A stretch of DNA of 46,689 nt from positions 143,586 through 190,274 of the forward strand of contig NZ_MDDV01000005.1 in assembly GCF_001854885.1 (NCBI RefSeq), read 5' to 3'. The notes beneath the pieces are model-generated. The model made no database searches. It was not told the origin of the DNA and saw nothing but the letters and a program-made list of their open reading frames with translations. Each line of letters begins with the position of its first letter. Positions within the stretch are counted from its first letter, which is position 1. Made by a program: the position numbers and the translations under genes. This DNA comes from Ensifer sp. LCM 4579 (lineage in GTDB: Bacteria; Pseudomonadota; Alphaproteobacteria; Rhizobiales; Rhizobiaceae). Shown one piece after another: positions 8,638 through 17,147 of this stretch.

Positions 8638-9624
8638 ATGAGCGGCAATTCCAGGATCGTGGTCATCGGCGCGGGCGCCTTCGGAACGGCGCTCGCCGCT
8701 GTCGCGGCGGCAAGGGCGAACGCCAACGTCCTCTTGCTCGCACGCCGGGAGGAAACGGCCGCGGAATGCCGCCGGACCGGGCGCAACGAGCCGGGGCTGC
8801 CCGGCATTTCGCTGCCGACCGGACTGCAATTTTCCGCCGACACGGCAGTGCTCCTGGATGCCGATATCGTGCTTTTCGCGATGCCGTCGCAGGAGCACAG
8901 GGCCGCCGCCCGCAGCTACGGTGCCTTTATCGGTGCCGGCGCAACGATCGTGACCTGTGCCAAGGGCATGGAGCAATCGACGGGCCGGCTTCTCACGGAT
9001 GTTCTCGACGAGGAACTGCCGGGCCACAGGATCGCCGTGCTCTCCGGCCCGGGCTTTGCCGCCGACATTGCCAAGGGTCTGCCGACGGCAATGGTGATCG
9101 CGGCATCCGACATGACGCTGGCGAAGGACCTCGCGGCAGCGCTTTCCGGACCGACCTTCCGGCTCTATCCGTCGACGGACCGCATCGGCGTGCAGCTTGG
9201 CGGAGCGCTGAAGAACGTGCTGGCGATCGCCTGCGGCATCGTCGAGGGGGCCGGGCTTGGCGATTCGGCTCGCGCGGCGCTGATTTCGCGCGGCCTTGCG
9301 GAAATGTCGCGCTTCGTTACGGCAAGAGGCGGCGAAGCGGATACGGTGCGGGGGCTGTCGGGGCTCGGCGATCTCGTGCTGACGGCAACGAGCCACCAAT
9401 CGCGCAACCTGCGCTTCGGCATCGCGCTCGGCCGGAACAGCCGCGCGAGCGGCAGCGGCGAACTGGTCGAAGGCGCCTTTGCGGCCTCCGTTGCGGTGCG
9501 CGTGGCCGGCGAGCTTGGCGTGGAGATGCCGATCGCACAGGCGGTCGCGGCGATCATCGACGGCAAGCTCGATGTGCGCACCGCGCTCGAACAGTTGATG
9601 TCGCGCCCGATCACCCAGGAATGA
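8638..9624 (+). CDS. gpsA: NAD(P)-dependent glycerol-3-phosphate dehydrogenase
   Basis: A 328-residue GpsA. It reduces dihydroxyacetone phosphate to sn-glycerol 3-phosphate, the backbone for phospholipid synthesis, in the cytoplasm. The Rossmann motif GAGAFG is at residues 11-16. The two conserved lysines are in TCAKGME (Lys109) and [10 protein letters not shown] (Lys192, catalytic). [14 protein letters not shown], near residues 238-251, is a family signature. Length is normal for the family. It follows tsaD by 10 bp and is followed by the YciI-like gene, an arrangement typical of rhizobial genomes. Confidence 0.96.
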   Translation: MSGNSRIVVIGAGAFGTALAAVAAARANANVLLLARREETAAECRRTGRNEPGLPGISLPTGLQFSADTAVLLDADIVLFAMPSQEHRAAARSYGAFIGAGATIVTCAKGMEQSTGRLLTDVLDEELPGHRIAVLSGPGFAADIAKGLPTAMVIAASDMTLAKDLAAALSGPTFRLYPSTDRIGVQLGGALKNVLAIACGIVEGAGLGDSARAALISRGLAEMSRFVTARGGEADTVRGLSGLGDLVLTATSHQSRNLRFGIALGRNSRASGSGELVEGAFAASVAVRVAGELGVEMPIAQAVAAIIDGKLDVRTALEQLMSRPITQE

Positions 9625-9700
9625 TTTCCGCGAGCGAAACGAGAAACGGTTGGGCGGATCTCCGCCTCCATCCCTTCAATCGATAATATCAGGAGGAACG

Positions 9701-9994
9701 ATGCTCTTCGCACTTCTATGCACGGATAAGCCGAGGGCGCTCCAATTGCGGCTCGACACCCGCCCCGACCACCTTGCCTATCTCGACGATCTCAATGCCA
9801 GGGGCATTCTCAAGATTGCCGGGCCATTTCTCGGCGAGGACGGCAAGCCGACGGGCAGTCTCGTGATCGTCAAGACCAAGTCGATCGAAGAGGCGAAAGC
9901 GATCGCCGAAGCGGACCCCTACGTTAAGGCAGGGCTTTTCGCCAATGTCGAGGTCAAGGCCTACAACTGGGTCTTCAACAATCCGGAGGCTTGA
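9701..9994 (+). CDS. YciI family protein
   Basis: A 97-residue YciI-like protein with the ferredoxin-like alpha-beta dimer fold. The family's His-x-x-Tyr/Asp region appears as RPDHLAYLDDL (residues 21-31), and there is GPFLGEDGKPTGSLVIV near 42-58 and EADPYVKAGLF near 72-82. The start at 9701 has a textbook AGGAGG 4 bases upstream, so the longer open frame is not used. YciI proteins are small cytoplasmic proteins of mostly unknown function; some relatives act as muconolactone isomerase-like or dehydrochlorinase enzymes. Its TGA overlaps a TTG codon of the next gene, so the two are translationally coupled. Confidence 0.88.
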   Translation: MLFALLCTDKPRALQLRLDTRPDHLAYLDDLNARGILKIAGPFLGEDGKPTGSLVIVKTKSIEEAKAIAEADPYVKAGLFANVEVKAYNWVFNNPEA

Positions 9995-9999
9995 GGCGG

Positions 10000-10431
10000 G
10001 TGGCGTACTGGCTCTACAAATCCGAACCGTTCAAGTGGTCCTGGCAGATGCAGAAGGATGCCAGCGAGGCGGGCACCGAATGGACCGGCGTGCGCAATTA
10101 TCTCGCCCGCAACAACATGCGGGCGATGCAACTCGGGGACAAGGGTTTCTTCTACCATTCGAACGAGGGGCTCGAGATCGTCGGCATCACCGAGGTCTGC
10201 GCCCTTTCACATCCGGATTCGACGGCGGAAGGCGATCCGCGCTGGGACTGCGTCGACATCCGCGCCGTCATGGACATGCCGCGCCCGGTTTCGCTCAAGG
10301 CGGTCAAAGCCAACCCGAAGCTCGCCAATATGGCGCTCGTCACCTCCATGCGGCTTTCGGTGCAGCCGGTGACGGAGGAGGAATGGATCGAGGTCTGCCG
10401 TATGGGGGGACTCGACAGTCCTCCGAAGTAG
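10000..10431 (+). CDS. EVE-domain protein (YTH-like fold)
   Basis: A 143-residue EVE-domain protein. This is a PUA/YTH-related fold proposed to bind modified bases in DNA or RNA. The N-terminal AYWLYKSEPFKWSW and the later GVRNYLARNNMRAM and GFFYHSNEG segments are diagnostic. Three starts are possible. A TTG at 9991 overlaps the previous stop, but the GTG at 10000 has GGAGG 9 bases upstream and gives the usual MAYWL-type N-terminus, so I chose it. It lies in the gpsA-YciI-EVE run. No restriction or methylation genes lie next to it, so here it looks like the housekeeping ThyN1-like form. Confidence 0.88.
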   Translation: MAYWLYKSEPFKWSWQMQKDASEAGTEWTGVRNYLARNNMRAMQLGDKGFFYHSNEGLEIVGITEVCALSHPDSTAEGDPRWDCVDIRAVMDMPRPVSLKAVKANPKLANMALVTSMRLSVQPVTEEEWIEVCRMGGLDSPPK

Positions 10432-10440
10432 TTTGTTTTG

Positions 10441-10487
10441 CCGCGTGATTTATCTGAAAACCGGTACCCACTTTCCGGATCACGCTC
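10441..10487. repeat. Rhizobial intergenic palindrome (second type)
   Basis: An imperfect palindrome with outer arms GCGTGAT and ATCACGC enclosing GAAAACCGGTACCCACTTTCC. It matches a very common rhizobial intergenic sequence as I remember it. It sits between the EVE gene and the methyltransferase, which argues against an upstream start for the methyltransferase. Confidence 0.6.
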
Positions 10488-10501
10488 TGAGAGTCCCTGC
10501 C

Positions 10502-11155
10502 TTGAAGACCGATCCCGAAAGCTTCATCCGCGCCAATACGGGCATTCTCTCGCCGCCGCATGTGCCGGAAATCCGGCTGCATCTCGCGAACGAAGCGCAT
10601 GATCTCTGGCTGAAGACGGAGGAGGAACTGGAGGAGATCGGGCTGCCGCCGCCGTTCTGGGCCTTTGCCTGGGCGGGCGGGCAGGGGCTGGCGCGCTACG
10701 TCCTCGACCATCCGGAATGCGTGCGCGGGCGCCGCGTCGTCGATTTCGCCTCCGGCTCGGGCCTTGTGGCGATTGCCGCGAAGATGGCCGGTGCGCAATA
10801 CGTCGTCGCGGTCGACGTCGACCCCTGGGCGGGGACGGCGGTGCGGCTCAATGCGGAGTTGAACCGCGTCGCGGTCGACTTCCTCGGCAGGAACGTCATC
10901 GGCCGGGGACGAGAGGCGGATGTCTATCTCGCCGGCGACGTTTTCTACGACAAGGAATTTGCCGGTCTTCTTCGCCCGTGGTTCGGCGCACTGGCGCGAG
11001 CCGGTGCCGCCGTTCTCGTTGGCGATCCGGGTCGAAGCTATTGCCCGCGCGAGATGATGTCGGCGCTTGCGACCTATGAGGTGCCGGTCACCCGGGCGCT
11101 CGAGGACAGCGAAGTCAAACGGACGACGGTCTGGCGGTTCGCCGAGGCCGGCTGA
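10502..11155 (+). CDS. Class I SAM methyltransferase, METTL20/ETF-beta type
   Basis: A 217-residue Rossmann-fold methyltransferase. Motif I is VVDFASGSGLVAIAAKMAGA, followed by VVAVDVDPWAG. PPPFWAFAWAGGQGLARY before motif I and GDVFYDKEFA after it fit the METTL20 group, which methylates lysines of the electron transfer flavoprotein beta subunit; bacterial members have been described. It is often labelled L11 methyltransferase-like, but it lacks the N-terminal recognition domain of PrmA. The frame is open back to 10433, but that stretch is the palindromic repeat, so I place the start at the TTG at 10502 (KTDPESFIRANT follows). The substrate assignment is inferred from family resemblance. Confidence 0.8.
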   Translation: MKTDPESFIRANTGILSPPHVPEIRLHLANEAHDLWLKTEEELEEIGLPPPFWAFAWAGGQGLARYVLDHPECVRGRRVVDFASGSGLVAIAAKMAGAQYVVAVDVDPWAGTAVRLNAELNRVAVDFLGRNVIGRGREADVYLAGDVFYDKEFAGLLRPWFGALARAGAAVLVGDPGRSYCPREMMSALATYEVPVTRALEDSEVKRTTVWRFAEAG

Positions 11156-11161
11156 CCGCAC

Positions 11162-11803
11162 TCACGGCCGGACGACGCACACGCCCGCTTCGAAGGAGCA
11201 GGCGCTGGCATTCGTTCCGGGCGTGACGACGATGATTTTCGCGCGCTTGCCCGGCGCGCGCGCATAGAACCCGTTCTCGGCGATATAGCCATAGTTGCCG
11301 GACCGGCTGAAATAGATGCCGTTGCCCTCGTCCCGATAGGCGGAGAGGTTGCCGGCATAAGTGCCGAGACCCGGGATCACCGATGGCACGTCATAGTTGC
11401 CGTAGGCGACGGGGCTACCATAGTCGAAGGGGGGATAGTCGCCGATGACGATGACGCGGGGAAAAGCCTTGCCGTCGCGGCGCGCGAAATGATGCCGTCG
11501 GTCCTTCAGCCGGACATGCCGTGTCCTAGTGCCGACGCTGAACAGATCCCGCGACCCGATCGATGAAAAGCCGATGCTGGTCGTCACCGAGCGATGACGC
11601 TGTTTCCCGGCAAAAAAGCGATGATGATCGTGCCTCTTGCGAAAAGCGTGGTGCGGCGGGCGGTAGTTGAAGTGATTATGGCGCACCCGTGTCTGGACCT
11701 GCGCGAGGCCGTCCTCCGCCGCCGCCGGCAGGCCGACGGGCATGGCAAGGCTCGCGGCCAGCACTAGCACTTTGGTCGCATGAACCGCTCGCAGCAGAAA
11801 CAT
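11162..11803 (-). CDS. Secreted His/Arg-rich protein of unknown function
   Basis: A 213-residue protein I do not recognise. A basic start, a hydrophobic stretch (KVLVLAASLAMPVGLPA) and an AAAED cleavage-like site near residue 30 indicate a signal peptide and export to the periplasm or beyond. The next 60 residues are unusually rich in His, Arg and Phe (for example FRKRHDHHRFFAGKQRHR). The C-terminal part is Gly/Tyr/Asn-rich (PFDYGSPVAYGNYDVP) and ends with two cysteines, ACSFEAGVCVV, that may form a disulfide. A CtrA-type site lies 24 bp upstream of the start codon, so cell-cycle control is possible. It converges with the methyltransferase and is divergent from sdhC. Confidence 0.7.
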   Translation of the reverse strand: MFLLRAVHATKVLVLAASLAMPVGLPAAAEDGLAQVQTRVRHNHFNYRPPHHAFRKRHDHHRFFAGKQRHRSVTTSIGFSSIGSRDLFSVGTRTRHVRLKDRRHHFARRDGKAFPRVIVIGDYPPFDYGSPVAYGNYDVPSVIPGLGTYAGNLSAYRDEGNGIYFSRSGNYGYIAENGFYARAPGKRAKIIVVTPGTNASACSFEAGVCVVRP

Positions 11804-11827
11804 CCTGCCCTTGCCTCCCGATCACGA

Positions 11828-11843
11828 TTAACGAAACGTTAAC
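11828..11843. promoter_or_regulatory. CtrA-type binding site
   Basis: An exact TTAA-N7-TTAAC match to the alphaproteobacterial CtrA consensus. It is 24 bp upstream of the start of the secreted-protein gene (start 11803) and about 260 bp upstream of sdhC, so the secreted-protein gene is the likelier target. Confidence 0.6.
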
Positions 11844-12103
11844 CGCATCCTGCGGCAATCGCGGGTAAATGTCACGGAAATGATTGGCTTTTTCGCCGGA
11901 TCGTTAACGCGAGCGAATGTCTCGCCCGGACGCAAAAATGCCGCTTTTCGTCTAATCGATTTTATTTATTTTGCACTGCAAACATACTTGTCGTTAAGCA
12001 ATATGGTGATTAAAGGTCCGGAGGACTGAATTGCGCACAATCGGGTGCGATACCGGATAAGCATGGATTTCGGGGGTTTATCCGGCCATTTCGTGAGGTT
12101 CCG
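11844..12103 (+). promoter_or_regulatory. AT-rich sdhC upstream region
   Basis: A 260-bp leader region with a clearly AT-rich stretch at about 11935-12020, in contrast to the GC-rich surroundings. It contains CTTGTC near 11989, which resembles the rhizobial -35 box, an extra GTTAAC near 11905, and an imperfect inverted repeat (GCGCACaatcgGGTGCG-like) near 12033-12048. No exact promoter can be fixed. The sdhCDAB promoter is expected here. Confidence 0.4.
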
Positions 12104-12496
12104 ATGACGGATGTCACAAGAAGCCGGCCGCTATCGCCGCATCTTCAGATTTACAAGCCGATTCCGACGATGGTCATGTCGATCATGCACCGCATCACGG
12201 GCGGTGCGCTTTATTTCGGCACGATTCTGGTTGCCTGGTGGCTGATCGCCGCTGCCTCGGGTGCGGCCTATTACGACTGGGTCAGCTGGCTGTTCGGGAC
12301 GCTGATCGGCAAGATCGTGCTCTTCGGCTACACCTGGGTGCTGATGCATCACATGCTGGGCGGCCTCCGCCACTTCGCCTGGGACCTCGGCTACGGTTAC
12401 GAGAAGCACTTCGCGACGAAGATGGCCAAGGCGACGCTCGCCGGTTCGGTGACGCTGACGCTTCTCATCTGGATCATCGGTTTTCTGGCGCGCTGA
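12104..12496 (+). CDS. sdhC: Succinate dehydrogenase cytochrome b556 subunit
   Basis: A 130-residue membrane subunit of complex II. It has three hydrophobic helices (about residues 28-52, 66-90 and 105-128). SIMHRITGGALYF (about 26-38) is the SdhC signature with the quinone-site Ser and Arg, and HHMLGGLRHFAWD (about 83-95) carries the histidine expected to ligate heme b. Together with SdhD it anchors SdhAB to the inner membrane and passes electrons to ubiquinone. It is the first gene of sdhCDAB, with a GAGG Shine-Dalgarno 7-8 bases before the ATG. Confidence 0.95.
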   Translation: MTDVTRSRPLSPHLQIYKPIPTMVMSIMHRITGGALYFGTILVAWWLIAAASGAAYYDWVSWLFGTLIGKIVLFGYTWVLMHHMLGGLRHFAWDLGYGYEKHFATKMAKATLAGSVTLTLLIWIIGFLAR

Positions 12497-12508
12497 AAGG
12501 GCTTCACC

Positions 12509-12889
12509 ATGAATATGCGCACGCCGCTCGGCAAGGTCCGCGGTCTCGGTTCGGCCAAGGAGGGCACGGATCACTTCTGGCGCCAGCGCCTGACCGCCGT
12601 CGCCAATGTTCCGCTTTTGATCTTCTTCGTGTTCTTCGTTGCCCGCTATGCCGGGGCCCCGCATGCGGAAATCGTCGCGGCGCTTTCGAACCCGTTCGTC
12701 GCCGTGGTCATGGCTCTGGTGGTGACCTCCGCGCTCACCCACATGCGGATCGGCATGCAGGTCATCATCGAAGACTATGTTCACGCCGAGGGCGCCAAGA
12801 TCGCACTCCTCATGCTCAACACGTTTTTTGCGATCGCGATCGGCGGCCTCTGTCTTTTCGCCATCCTGAAGATCGCATTCGCAGGGTAA
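12509..12889 (+). CDS. sdhD: Succinate dehydrogenase membrane anchor subunit
   Basis: A 126-residue hydrophobic anchor subunit with three predicted membrane helices (about residues 32-52, 63-83 and 98-123). [16 protein letters not shown] (about 74-89) holds the His expected to take part in heme binding and the Asp-Tyr pair of the quinone site. Before the first helix, [19 protein letters not shown] is typical of alphaproteobacterial SdhD. It starts 12 bp after the sdhC stop and 7 bp before sdhA, as expected for one transcript. Confidence 0.94.
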   Translation: MNMRTPLGKVRGLGSAKEGTDHFWRQRLTAVANVPLLIFFVFFVARYAGAPHAEIVAALSNPFVAVVMALVVTSALTHMRIGMQVIIEDYVHAEGAKIALLMLNTFFAIAIGGLCLFAILKIAFAG

Positions 12890-12896
12890 TTTCGTC

Positions 12897-14738
12897 ATGG
12901 CATCGATCAGTTCAGCCGCTGCAAACGGCAAGGCCTATCAATATGTCGACCACGCCTTCGACGTCGTCGTCGTCGGCGCCGGCGGCGCGGGACTGCGCGC
13001 GACCCTCGGCATGGCCGAGCAGGGCCTGAAGACCGCCTGCATCACCAAGGTCTTTCCGACCCGCTCGCATACGGTCGCGGCCCAGGGCGGTATCGCCGCC
13101 TCGCTGCAGAACATGACGCCGGACTGCTGGCAATGGCATCTCTACGACACGGTGAAGGGGTCGGACTGGCTCGGCGACGTCGACGCCATGCAATATCTCG
13201 CCATGGAAGCGCCGAAGGCAGTCTATGAACTCGAGCATTATGGCGTACCCTTCTCGCGCAACGAGGAAGGCAAGATCTACCAGCGGCCCTTCGGCGGCCA
13301 CATGCAGAACTATGGCGAGGGCCCGCCGGTGCAGCGCACCTGTGCGGCGGCCGACCGCACCGGCCATGCGATCCTGCACACGCTCTACGGACAGTCGCTC
13401 AGGAACAATGCCGAATTCTTCATCGAATATTTCGCGATCGACCTGATCATGGCCGACGACGGCCGCTGCACCGGCGTCGTCGCCTGGAACCTCGACGACG
13501 GCACGATCCACCGCTTCGCCGCGAAGATGGTCGTGCTGGCGACCGGCGGCTACGGTCGCGCCTATTTCTCGGCGACATCGGCGCATACCTGTACAGGCGA
13601 CGGCGGAGGCATGATCGCGCGTGCCGGGCTGCCGCTGCAGGACATGGAATTCGTGCAGTTTCATCCGACCGGCATCTATGGTGCGGGCTGCCTCATCACC
13701 GAAGGCGCGCGCGGCGAGGGCGGCTATCTCGTCAATGCCGAGGGCGAGCGCTTCATGGAGCGCTACGCCCCCTCGGCCAAGGATCTGGCCTCGCGCGACG
13801 TCGTGTCGCGCTGCATGACGATGGAGATCCGCGAGGGCCGCGGGGTCGGCAAGAACAAGGACCACATCTTCCTGCACCTCGACCACCTGGATCCCGCCGT
13901 GCTGCACGAGCGCCTGCCGGGCATCTCGGAATCGGCGAAGATCTTCGCCGGCGTCGACGTCACCCGCGAGCCGATCCCGGTGCTGCCGACCGTCCACTAC
14001 AATATGGGCGGCATCCCGACCAATTACTGGGGCGAAGTGCTGAATGCCGACGCCGAGAACCCCGAGCGCCTCGCGCCGGGCCTGATGGCCGTCGGCGAAG
14101 CGGGCTGCGCCTCGGTGCATGGCGCCAACCGGCTCGGCTCCAACTCGCTGATCGACCTCGTCGTCTTCGGCCGCGCCGCGGCGATCCGCGCCGGGCAGAT
14201 CATCGACCGCAACGAGTCGGTGCCGGAGGTCAATACGGCTGCCTGCGATCGCATCATGGATCGTTTCGACCGGCTGCGCTTTGCCAATGGCGGCACCCCG
14301 ACGGCGGTGCTGCGTGACAAGATGCAGCGCGCCATGCAGGACGACGCGGCGGTGTTCCGCACGCAGGAATCGCTCGAATCCGGCTGCCGCCGCCTCTCGG
14401 CGATCTGGAAGGAACTGCCGGACGTCAAGGTCACCGACCGCTCGATGATCTGGAACTCCGATCTCGTCGAGACGCTGGAATTGGAAAACCTGATGGCCAA
14501 TGCCATCACGACGATCTACGGCGCCGAGGCCCGCAAGGAGAGCCGCGGTTCGCATGCGCGTGAAGACTATTCGGAAGGGCCGCTCGGCGGACGCGACGAC
14601 GTCAACTGGCGCAAGCACACGCTCGCCTGGGTGAACGAAGCCGGCGAAGTCCGGCTCGACTATCGCCCGGTCCATACCGAGCTCATTGCGGACGGCATCG
14701 ATGCGAAGAAGATCGAGCCGAAGGCGCGCGTCTATTGA
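12897..14738 (+). CDS. sdhA: Succinate dehydrogenase flavoprotein subunit
   Basis: A 613-residue catalytic subunit that oxidises succinate to fumarate with covalently bound FAD. The dinucleotide fold [15 protein letters not shown] is near residue 25-39. [10 protein letters not shown] contains the histidine that carries FAD. The substrate-site segments [21 protein letters not shown] and [18 protein letters not shown] are intact, and the C-terminus ([10 protein letters not shown]) is the usual family end. Full length. It works with SdhB to pass electrons to the membrane quinone site and shares an operon with sdhC, sdhD and sdhB. Confidence 0.97.
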   Translation: MASISSAAANGKAYQYVDHAFDVVVVGAGGAGLRATLGMAEQGLKTACITKVFPTRSHTVAAQGGIAASLQNMTPDCWQWHLYDTVKGSDWLGDVDAMQYLAMEAPKAVYELEHYGVPFSRNEEGKIYQRPFGGHMQNYGEGPPVQRTCAAADRTGHAILHTLYGQSLRNNAEFFIEYFAIDLIMADDGRCTGVVAWNLDDGTIHRFAAKMVVLATGGYGRAYFSATSAHTCTGDGGGMIARAGLPLQDMEFVQFHPTGIYGAGCLITEGARGEGGYLVNAEGERFMERYAPSAKDLASRDVVSRCMTMEIREGRGVGKNKDHIFLHLDHLDPAVLHERLPGISESAKIFAGVDVTREPIPVLPTVHYNMGGIPTNYWGEVLNADAENPERLAPGLMAVGEAGCASVHGANRLGSNSLIDLVVFGRAAAIRAGQIIDRNESVPEVNTAACDRIMDRFDRLRFANGGTPTAVLRDKMQRAMQDDAAVFRTQESLESGCRRLSAIWKELPDVKVTDRSMIWNSDLVETLELENLMANAITTIYGAEARKESRGSHAREDYSEGPLGGRDDVNWRKHTLAWVNEAGEVRLDYRPVHTELIADGIDAKKIEPKARVY

Positions 14739-14756
14739 TCTCGAGGATTAAGGCAC

Positions 14757-15536
14757 ATGGTTGAACTCGCTCTTCCCAAGAACTCGCAGATCACCGAAGG
14801 TCGGGTCTGGCCGAAGCCGGCCGGCGCGACGAATTTCCGTGAATACCGGGTCTATCGCTGGAATCCGGACGACGGCAAGAACCCGCGCATCGATACCTAT
14901 TATATCGACGTCGACGATTGCGGGCCGATGGTGCTCGACGGGCTGCTCTACATCAAGAACAAGATCGACCCGACGCTGACCTTGCGTCGCTCCTGTCGCG
15001 AGGGCATTTGCGGTTCCTGTGCGATGAACATCGACGGCACCAATACGCTCGCCTGCACCAAGGGCATGGACGAGGTCAAGGGTGCGGTAAAGATCTATCC
15101 GTTGCCGCACATGCCGGTGGTCAAGGACCTCGTGCCCGATCTCACCAATTTCTACGCCCAGCACCGGTCGATCGAGCCCTGGCTGAAGACGGTTTCGCCG
15201 ACGCCGGCCAAGGAATGGCGGCAGAGCCATGAGGATCGCGCCAAGCTCGACGGGCTCTACGAGTGCATTCTCTGCGCCTGCTGCTCGACATCCTGTCCGA
15301 GCTACTGGTGGAACGGCGACCGCTATCTCGGCCCCGCCGTCCTGCTGCAGGCCTATCGCTGGCTGATCGATTCCAGAGACGAGGCAACCGGCGAGCGGCT
15401 CGACAATCTCGAGGACCCGTTCCGGCTCTACCGCTGCCACACGATCATGAACTGTGCCCAGGCCTGTCCGAAGGGCCTGAACCCGGCCAAGGCGATCGGC
15501 GAGATCAAGAAGATGCTGGTCGAGCGGCGGTTCTGA
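14757..15536 (+). CDS. sdhB: Succinate dehydrogenase iron-sulfur subunit
   Basis: A 259-residue electron-transfer subunit. The [2Fe-2S] cluster ligands are in [16 protein letters not shown] and the following TLAC (Cys80, 85, 88, 100). The C-terminal ferredoxin-like part has [12 protein letters not shown] (residues 170-181) and the [14 protein letters not shown] segment (Cys227, 233, 237) for the [4Fe-4S] and [3Fe-4S] clusters. All expected ligands are present. It starts 18 bp after sdhA and is the last gene of the operon, followed by a strong intrinsic terminator. Confidence 0.97.
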   Translation: MVELALPKNSQITEGRVWPKPAGATNFREYRVYRWNPDDGKNPRIDTYYIDVDDCGPMVLDGLLYIKNKIDPTLTLRRSCREGICGSCAMNIDGTNTLACTKGMDEVKGAVKIYPLPHMPVVKDLVPDLTNFYAQHRSIEPWLKTVSPTPAKEWRQSHEDRAKLDGLYECILCACCSTSCPSYWWNGDRYLGPAVLLQAYRWLIDSRDEATGERLDNLEDPFRLYRCHTIMNCAQACPKGLNPAKAIGEIKKMLVERRF

Positions 15537-15562
15537 CGGTCGGCATTGGTTCCGGCGATTTG

Positions 15563-15597
15563 GGCGGCGGGCCATAAGGTGGCTCGCCGTCTTTTTT
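15563..15597 (+). terminator. Intrinsic terminator of sdhCDAB
   Basis: An 11-bp stem (GGCGGCGGGCC with GGCTCGCCGTC, two G-U pairs), a 7-nt loop and a run of six T, 26 bp after the sdhB stop. Confidence 0.9.
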
Positions 15598-15667
15598 ATC
15601 ACGGCTCTCACACCGACGTGTTGCTATGTGATTTGAAAGCCGCGGTCAGGCGGATAGGTATTACAGG

Positions 15668-15764
15668 GCGGCGCCTCTGAAAAGACGCGCAAGATCGGTG
15701 TAACGCTTTGAAAACCGGCGCATCGCACTTTCCGAAGTCGGGTTCGATTTTCGGCCGATGCGCC
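15668..15764. repeat. RIME-like intergenic palindromic element, second copy
   Basis: It has the same two-palindrome layout as 3962-4061, in the same orientation: AAGACGCGCAAGATCGGTG, TAACGCTTTGAAAACC, then GGCGCATCGCACTTTCCGAA and a complementary half ending CGGCCGATGCGCC. It fills most of the gap between the sdh terminator and msrA. Its TTCGATT resembles a tRNA T-loop, but no cloverleaf surrounds it. Confidence 0.7.
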
Positions 15765-15785
15765 AGCGGAGGATGGAGATCGCCT

Positions 15786-16382
15786 ATGCTTCGCCCGTTC
15801 ATCGGCCTGGCCGCGCTTCTTCTGCTGATCATCCCGGCGCGATCGGCCGAGCCGCGATACGCGATTTTCGCCGGCGGCTGCTTCTGGTGCGTGGAATCCG
15901 ATTTCGATGCCGTGCCGGGTGTTCTTGAGACGATCTCCGGCTATGCCGGCGGAAAGAGCGCGAATCCGACCTACAAGACCTATGAGCAGGGCGGTCACCG
16001 CGAAGTGGTCCGCATCAAGTTCGATCCCGCCCGCGTCTCCTATGCGGAACTCGTCAACATCCTGCTCCGCACGACGGACCCGACGGATGCCGGCGGGCAG
16101 TTCTGCGATCGCGGCTTTGCCTATACGACGGCGATCTATGCGCTCGACGACGCCCAGGCGATGGATGCGAGGGCGGAGAAGATCAAGGCCGAGGCCGAGT
16201 TGGGGCGACCGATCGTCACGCCCGTGGAGGGGCCCGCGCGGTTCTGGCCGGCCGAGGATTATCATCAGAACTACGCCGCGCGAAATCCGCTTCGCTATTG
16301 GTATTACCGCAGCAGCTGCCTCAGAAACAGGACGGTCGAGGCGCTGTGGGGCGACCGCGCCTATGCCGGGGTCAGGCACTGA
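15786..16382 (+). CDS. msrA: Peptide-methionine (S)-S-oxide reductase, exported form
   Basis: A 198-residue MsrA that reduces the S-epimer of methionine sulfoxide. The active-site motif GGCFWCVE is at residues 30-37 (Cys32 catalytic, Cys35 next to it), followed by GYAGG, YEQGGHREVV and EDYHQNY, all family hallmarks. Unlike cytoplasmic MsrA, it starts with a hydrophobic leader (FIGLAALLLLIIPARSAEP, about residues 5-23), so it is probably exported to the periplasm. The open frame extends upstream, but that part is the palindromic repeat, and GGAGG lies near 15770. A C-terminal SSCLRN gives a possible resolving cysteine. A rhizobium usually has several msrA copies, and this one would protect envelope proteins. 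Confidence 0.9.
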   Translation: MLRPFIGLAALLLLIIPARSAEPRYAIFAGGCFWCVESDFDAVPGVLETISGYAGGKSANPTYKTYEQGGHREVVRIKFDPARVSYAELVNILLRTTDPTDAGGQFCDRGFAYTTAIYALDDAQAMDARAEKIKAEAELGRPIVTPVEGPARFWPAEDYHQNYAARNPLRYWYYRSSCLRNRTVEALWGDRAYAGVRH

Positions 16383-16480
16383 TGCATGTCGCCCGGTTCC
16401 GGTCCGGGGATGTCGGGGCCCCGGCCGGGTTGCCCGGCATGCGTTTCCGTTGTGCAACAGCCGCTGCAGAAATGCGTTGC

Positions 16481-16509
16481 CTTGATTTGTCAGGTGGATT
16501 TGCTGTAAT
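16481..16509 (+). promoter_or_regulatory. Probable promoter of the Omp19-like lipoprotein gene
   Basis: A CTTGAT -35 box, a 17-bp spacer and a TGTAAT -10 box (five of six to TATAAT; rhizobial -35 consensus CTTGAC). Transcription would begin near 16516, about 50 bases before the ATG at 16566. Confidence 0.55.
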
Positions 16510-16565
16510 TCGGCCCTTATTATCGCGTTGCATCATGATCTGCGAACAATAGCGGGGGTAAAGAT

Positions 16566-17105
16566 ATGCGGGTTTATCATGCGGCGGCCGGGCTTGTTAT
16601 TGTGCTCGCGCTGGCCGGATGCCAGAGAACATCCTTCGGTGGCTTCGGTTCTCAGGAGATTTCCCGCGCTCCTGCTCCCCTGCAAGCGGCGCCGGTGCCA
16701 TCGGTCTCGTCCAGCCAGCTGCCGGATCCGACGACCAGCACGTCGCAATTCCCGGCCGCGCCGACCGGTACGACGCCCGGCGGCTTGCCGGGCGGCACCG
16801 ACGTTGCCGCCGCGGCCAGTGCTCTGGACGTCACGAAGGAGTCGATGGTCGGAAGCTGGCGTGTCTCGAGCGCCGGCAGCTCCTGCGACATGTTCCTGAC
16901 GCTGACCAATCTCGGCAGCGGTTCTCGCGGCGGCACCCGCGGCTGCGCCGGTGAGCTGACGACCATGGGTTCCTGGGAAGTGGCCGGCAAGCAGGTCGTG
17001 CTCAAGGACCGGAACGGCAATGCGATCGCGCGGCTCTACAAGACCGCGGACGCACGCTTCGACGGCTCTACCAATAGCGGTCAGCCGGTCAGCCTCAGCC
17101 GCTAG
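16566..17105 (+). CDS. Omp19-like lipoprotein, protease-inhibitor Inh fold
   Basis: A 179-residue outer-membrane lipoprotein precursor. The signal peptide ends in the lipobox LALAGC, with lipidated Cys19. A Pro/Ala/Ser/Thr-rich linker (about 30-90) leads to a C-terminal beta domain (about 93-178) with [27 protein letters not shown] and [14 protein letters not shown]. This matches the Inh/Omp19 barrel of alphaproteobacteria; Brucella Omp19 inhibits proteases. Two cysteines (in SSCDM and RGCAG) probably form the disulfide of that fold. It has its own likely promoter and is followed by a short hairpin before zapE. Protease inhibition is inferred from the family. Confidence 0.87.
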   Translation: MRVYHAAAGLVIVLALAGCQRTSFGGFGSQEISRAPAPLQAAPVPSVSSSQLPDPTTSTSQFPAAPTGTTPGGLPGGTDVAAAASALDVTKESMVGSWRVSSAGSSCDMFLTLTNLGSGSRGGTRGCAGELTTMGSWEVAGKQVVLKDRNGNAIARLYKTADARFDGSTNSGQPVSLSR

Positions 17106-17109
17106 CGAT

Positions 17110-17133
17110 GGCCCGATAGTCGGGCCCGGTTTT
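17110..17133 (+). terminator. Terminator-like hairpin between the lipoprotein gene and zapE
   Basis: A 7-bp perfect stem (GGCCCGA with TCGGGCC), TAG loop, then CGG and four T. It is only 4 bp after the lipoprotein stop and 15 bp before the zapE start, so it may only weaken read-through. Confidence 0.55.
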
Positions 17134-17147
17134 CGGGCGGATGCACC

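Noticed and set aside
12912..14675. A 587-codon open frame antisense to sdhA
   Set aside because: Same GC effect; the plus strand encodes an unmistakable succinate dehydrogenase flavoprotein.
15740..15760. GGTTCGATTTT, which looks like a tRNA T-loop
   Set aside because: It is part of the palindromic repeat, and no acceptor stem, D-arm or anticodon arm surrounds it. No tRNA or rRNA gene was found in the window.
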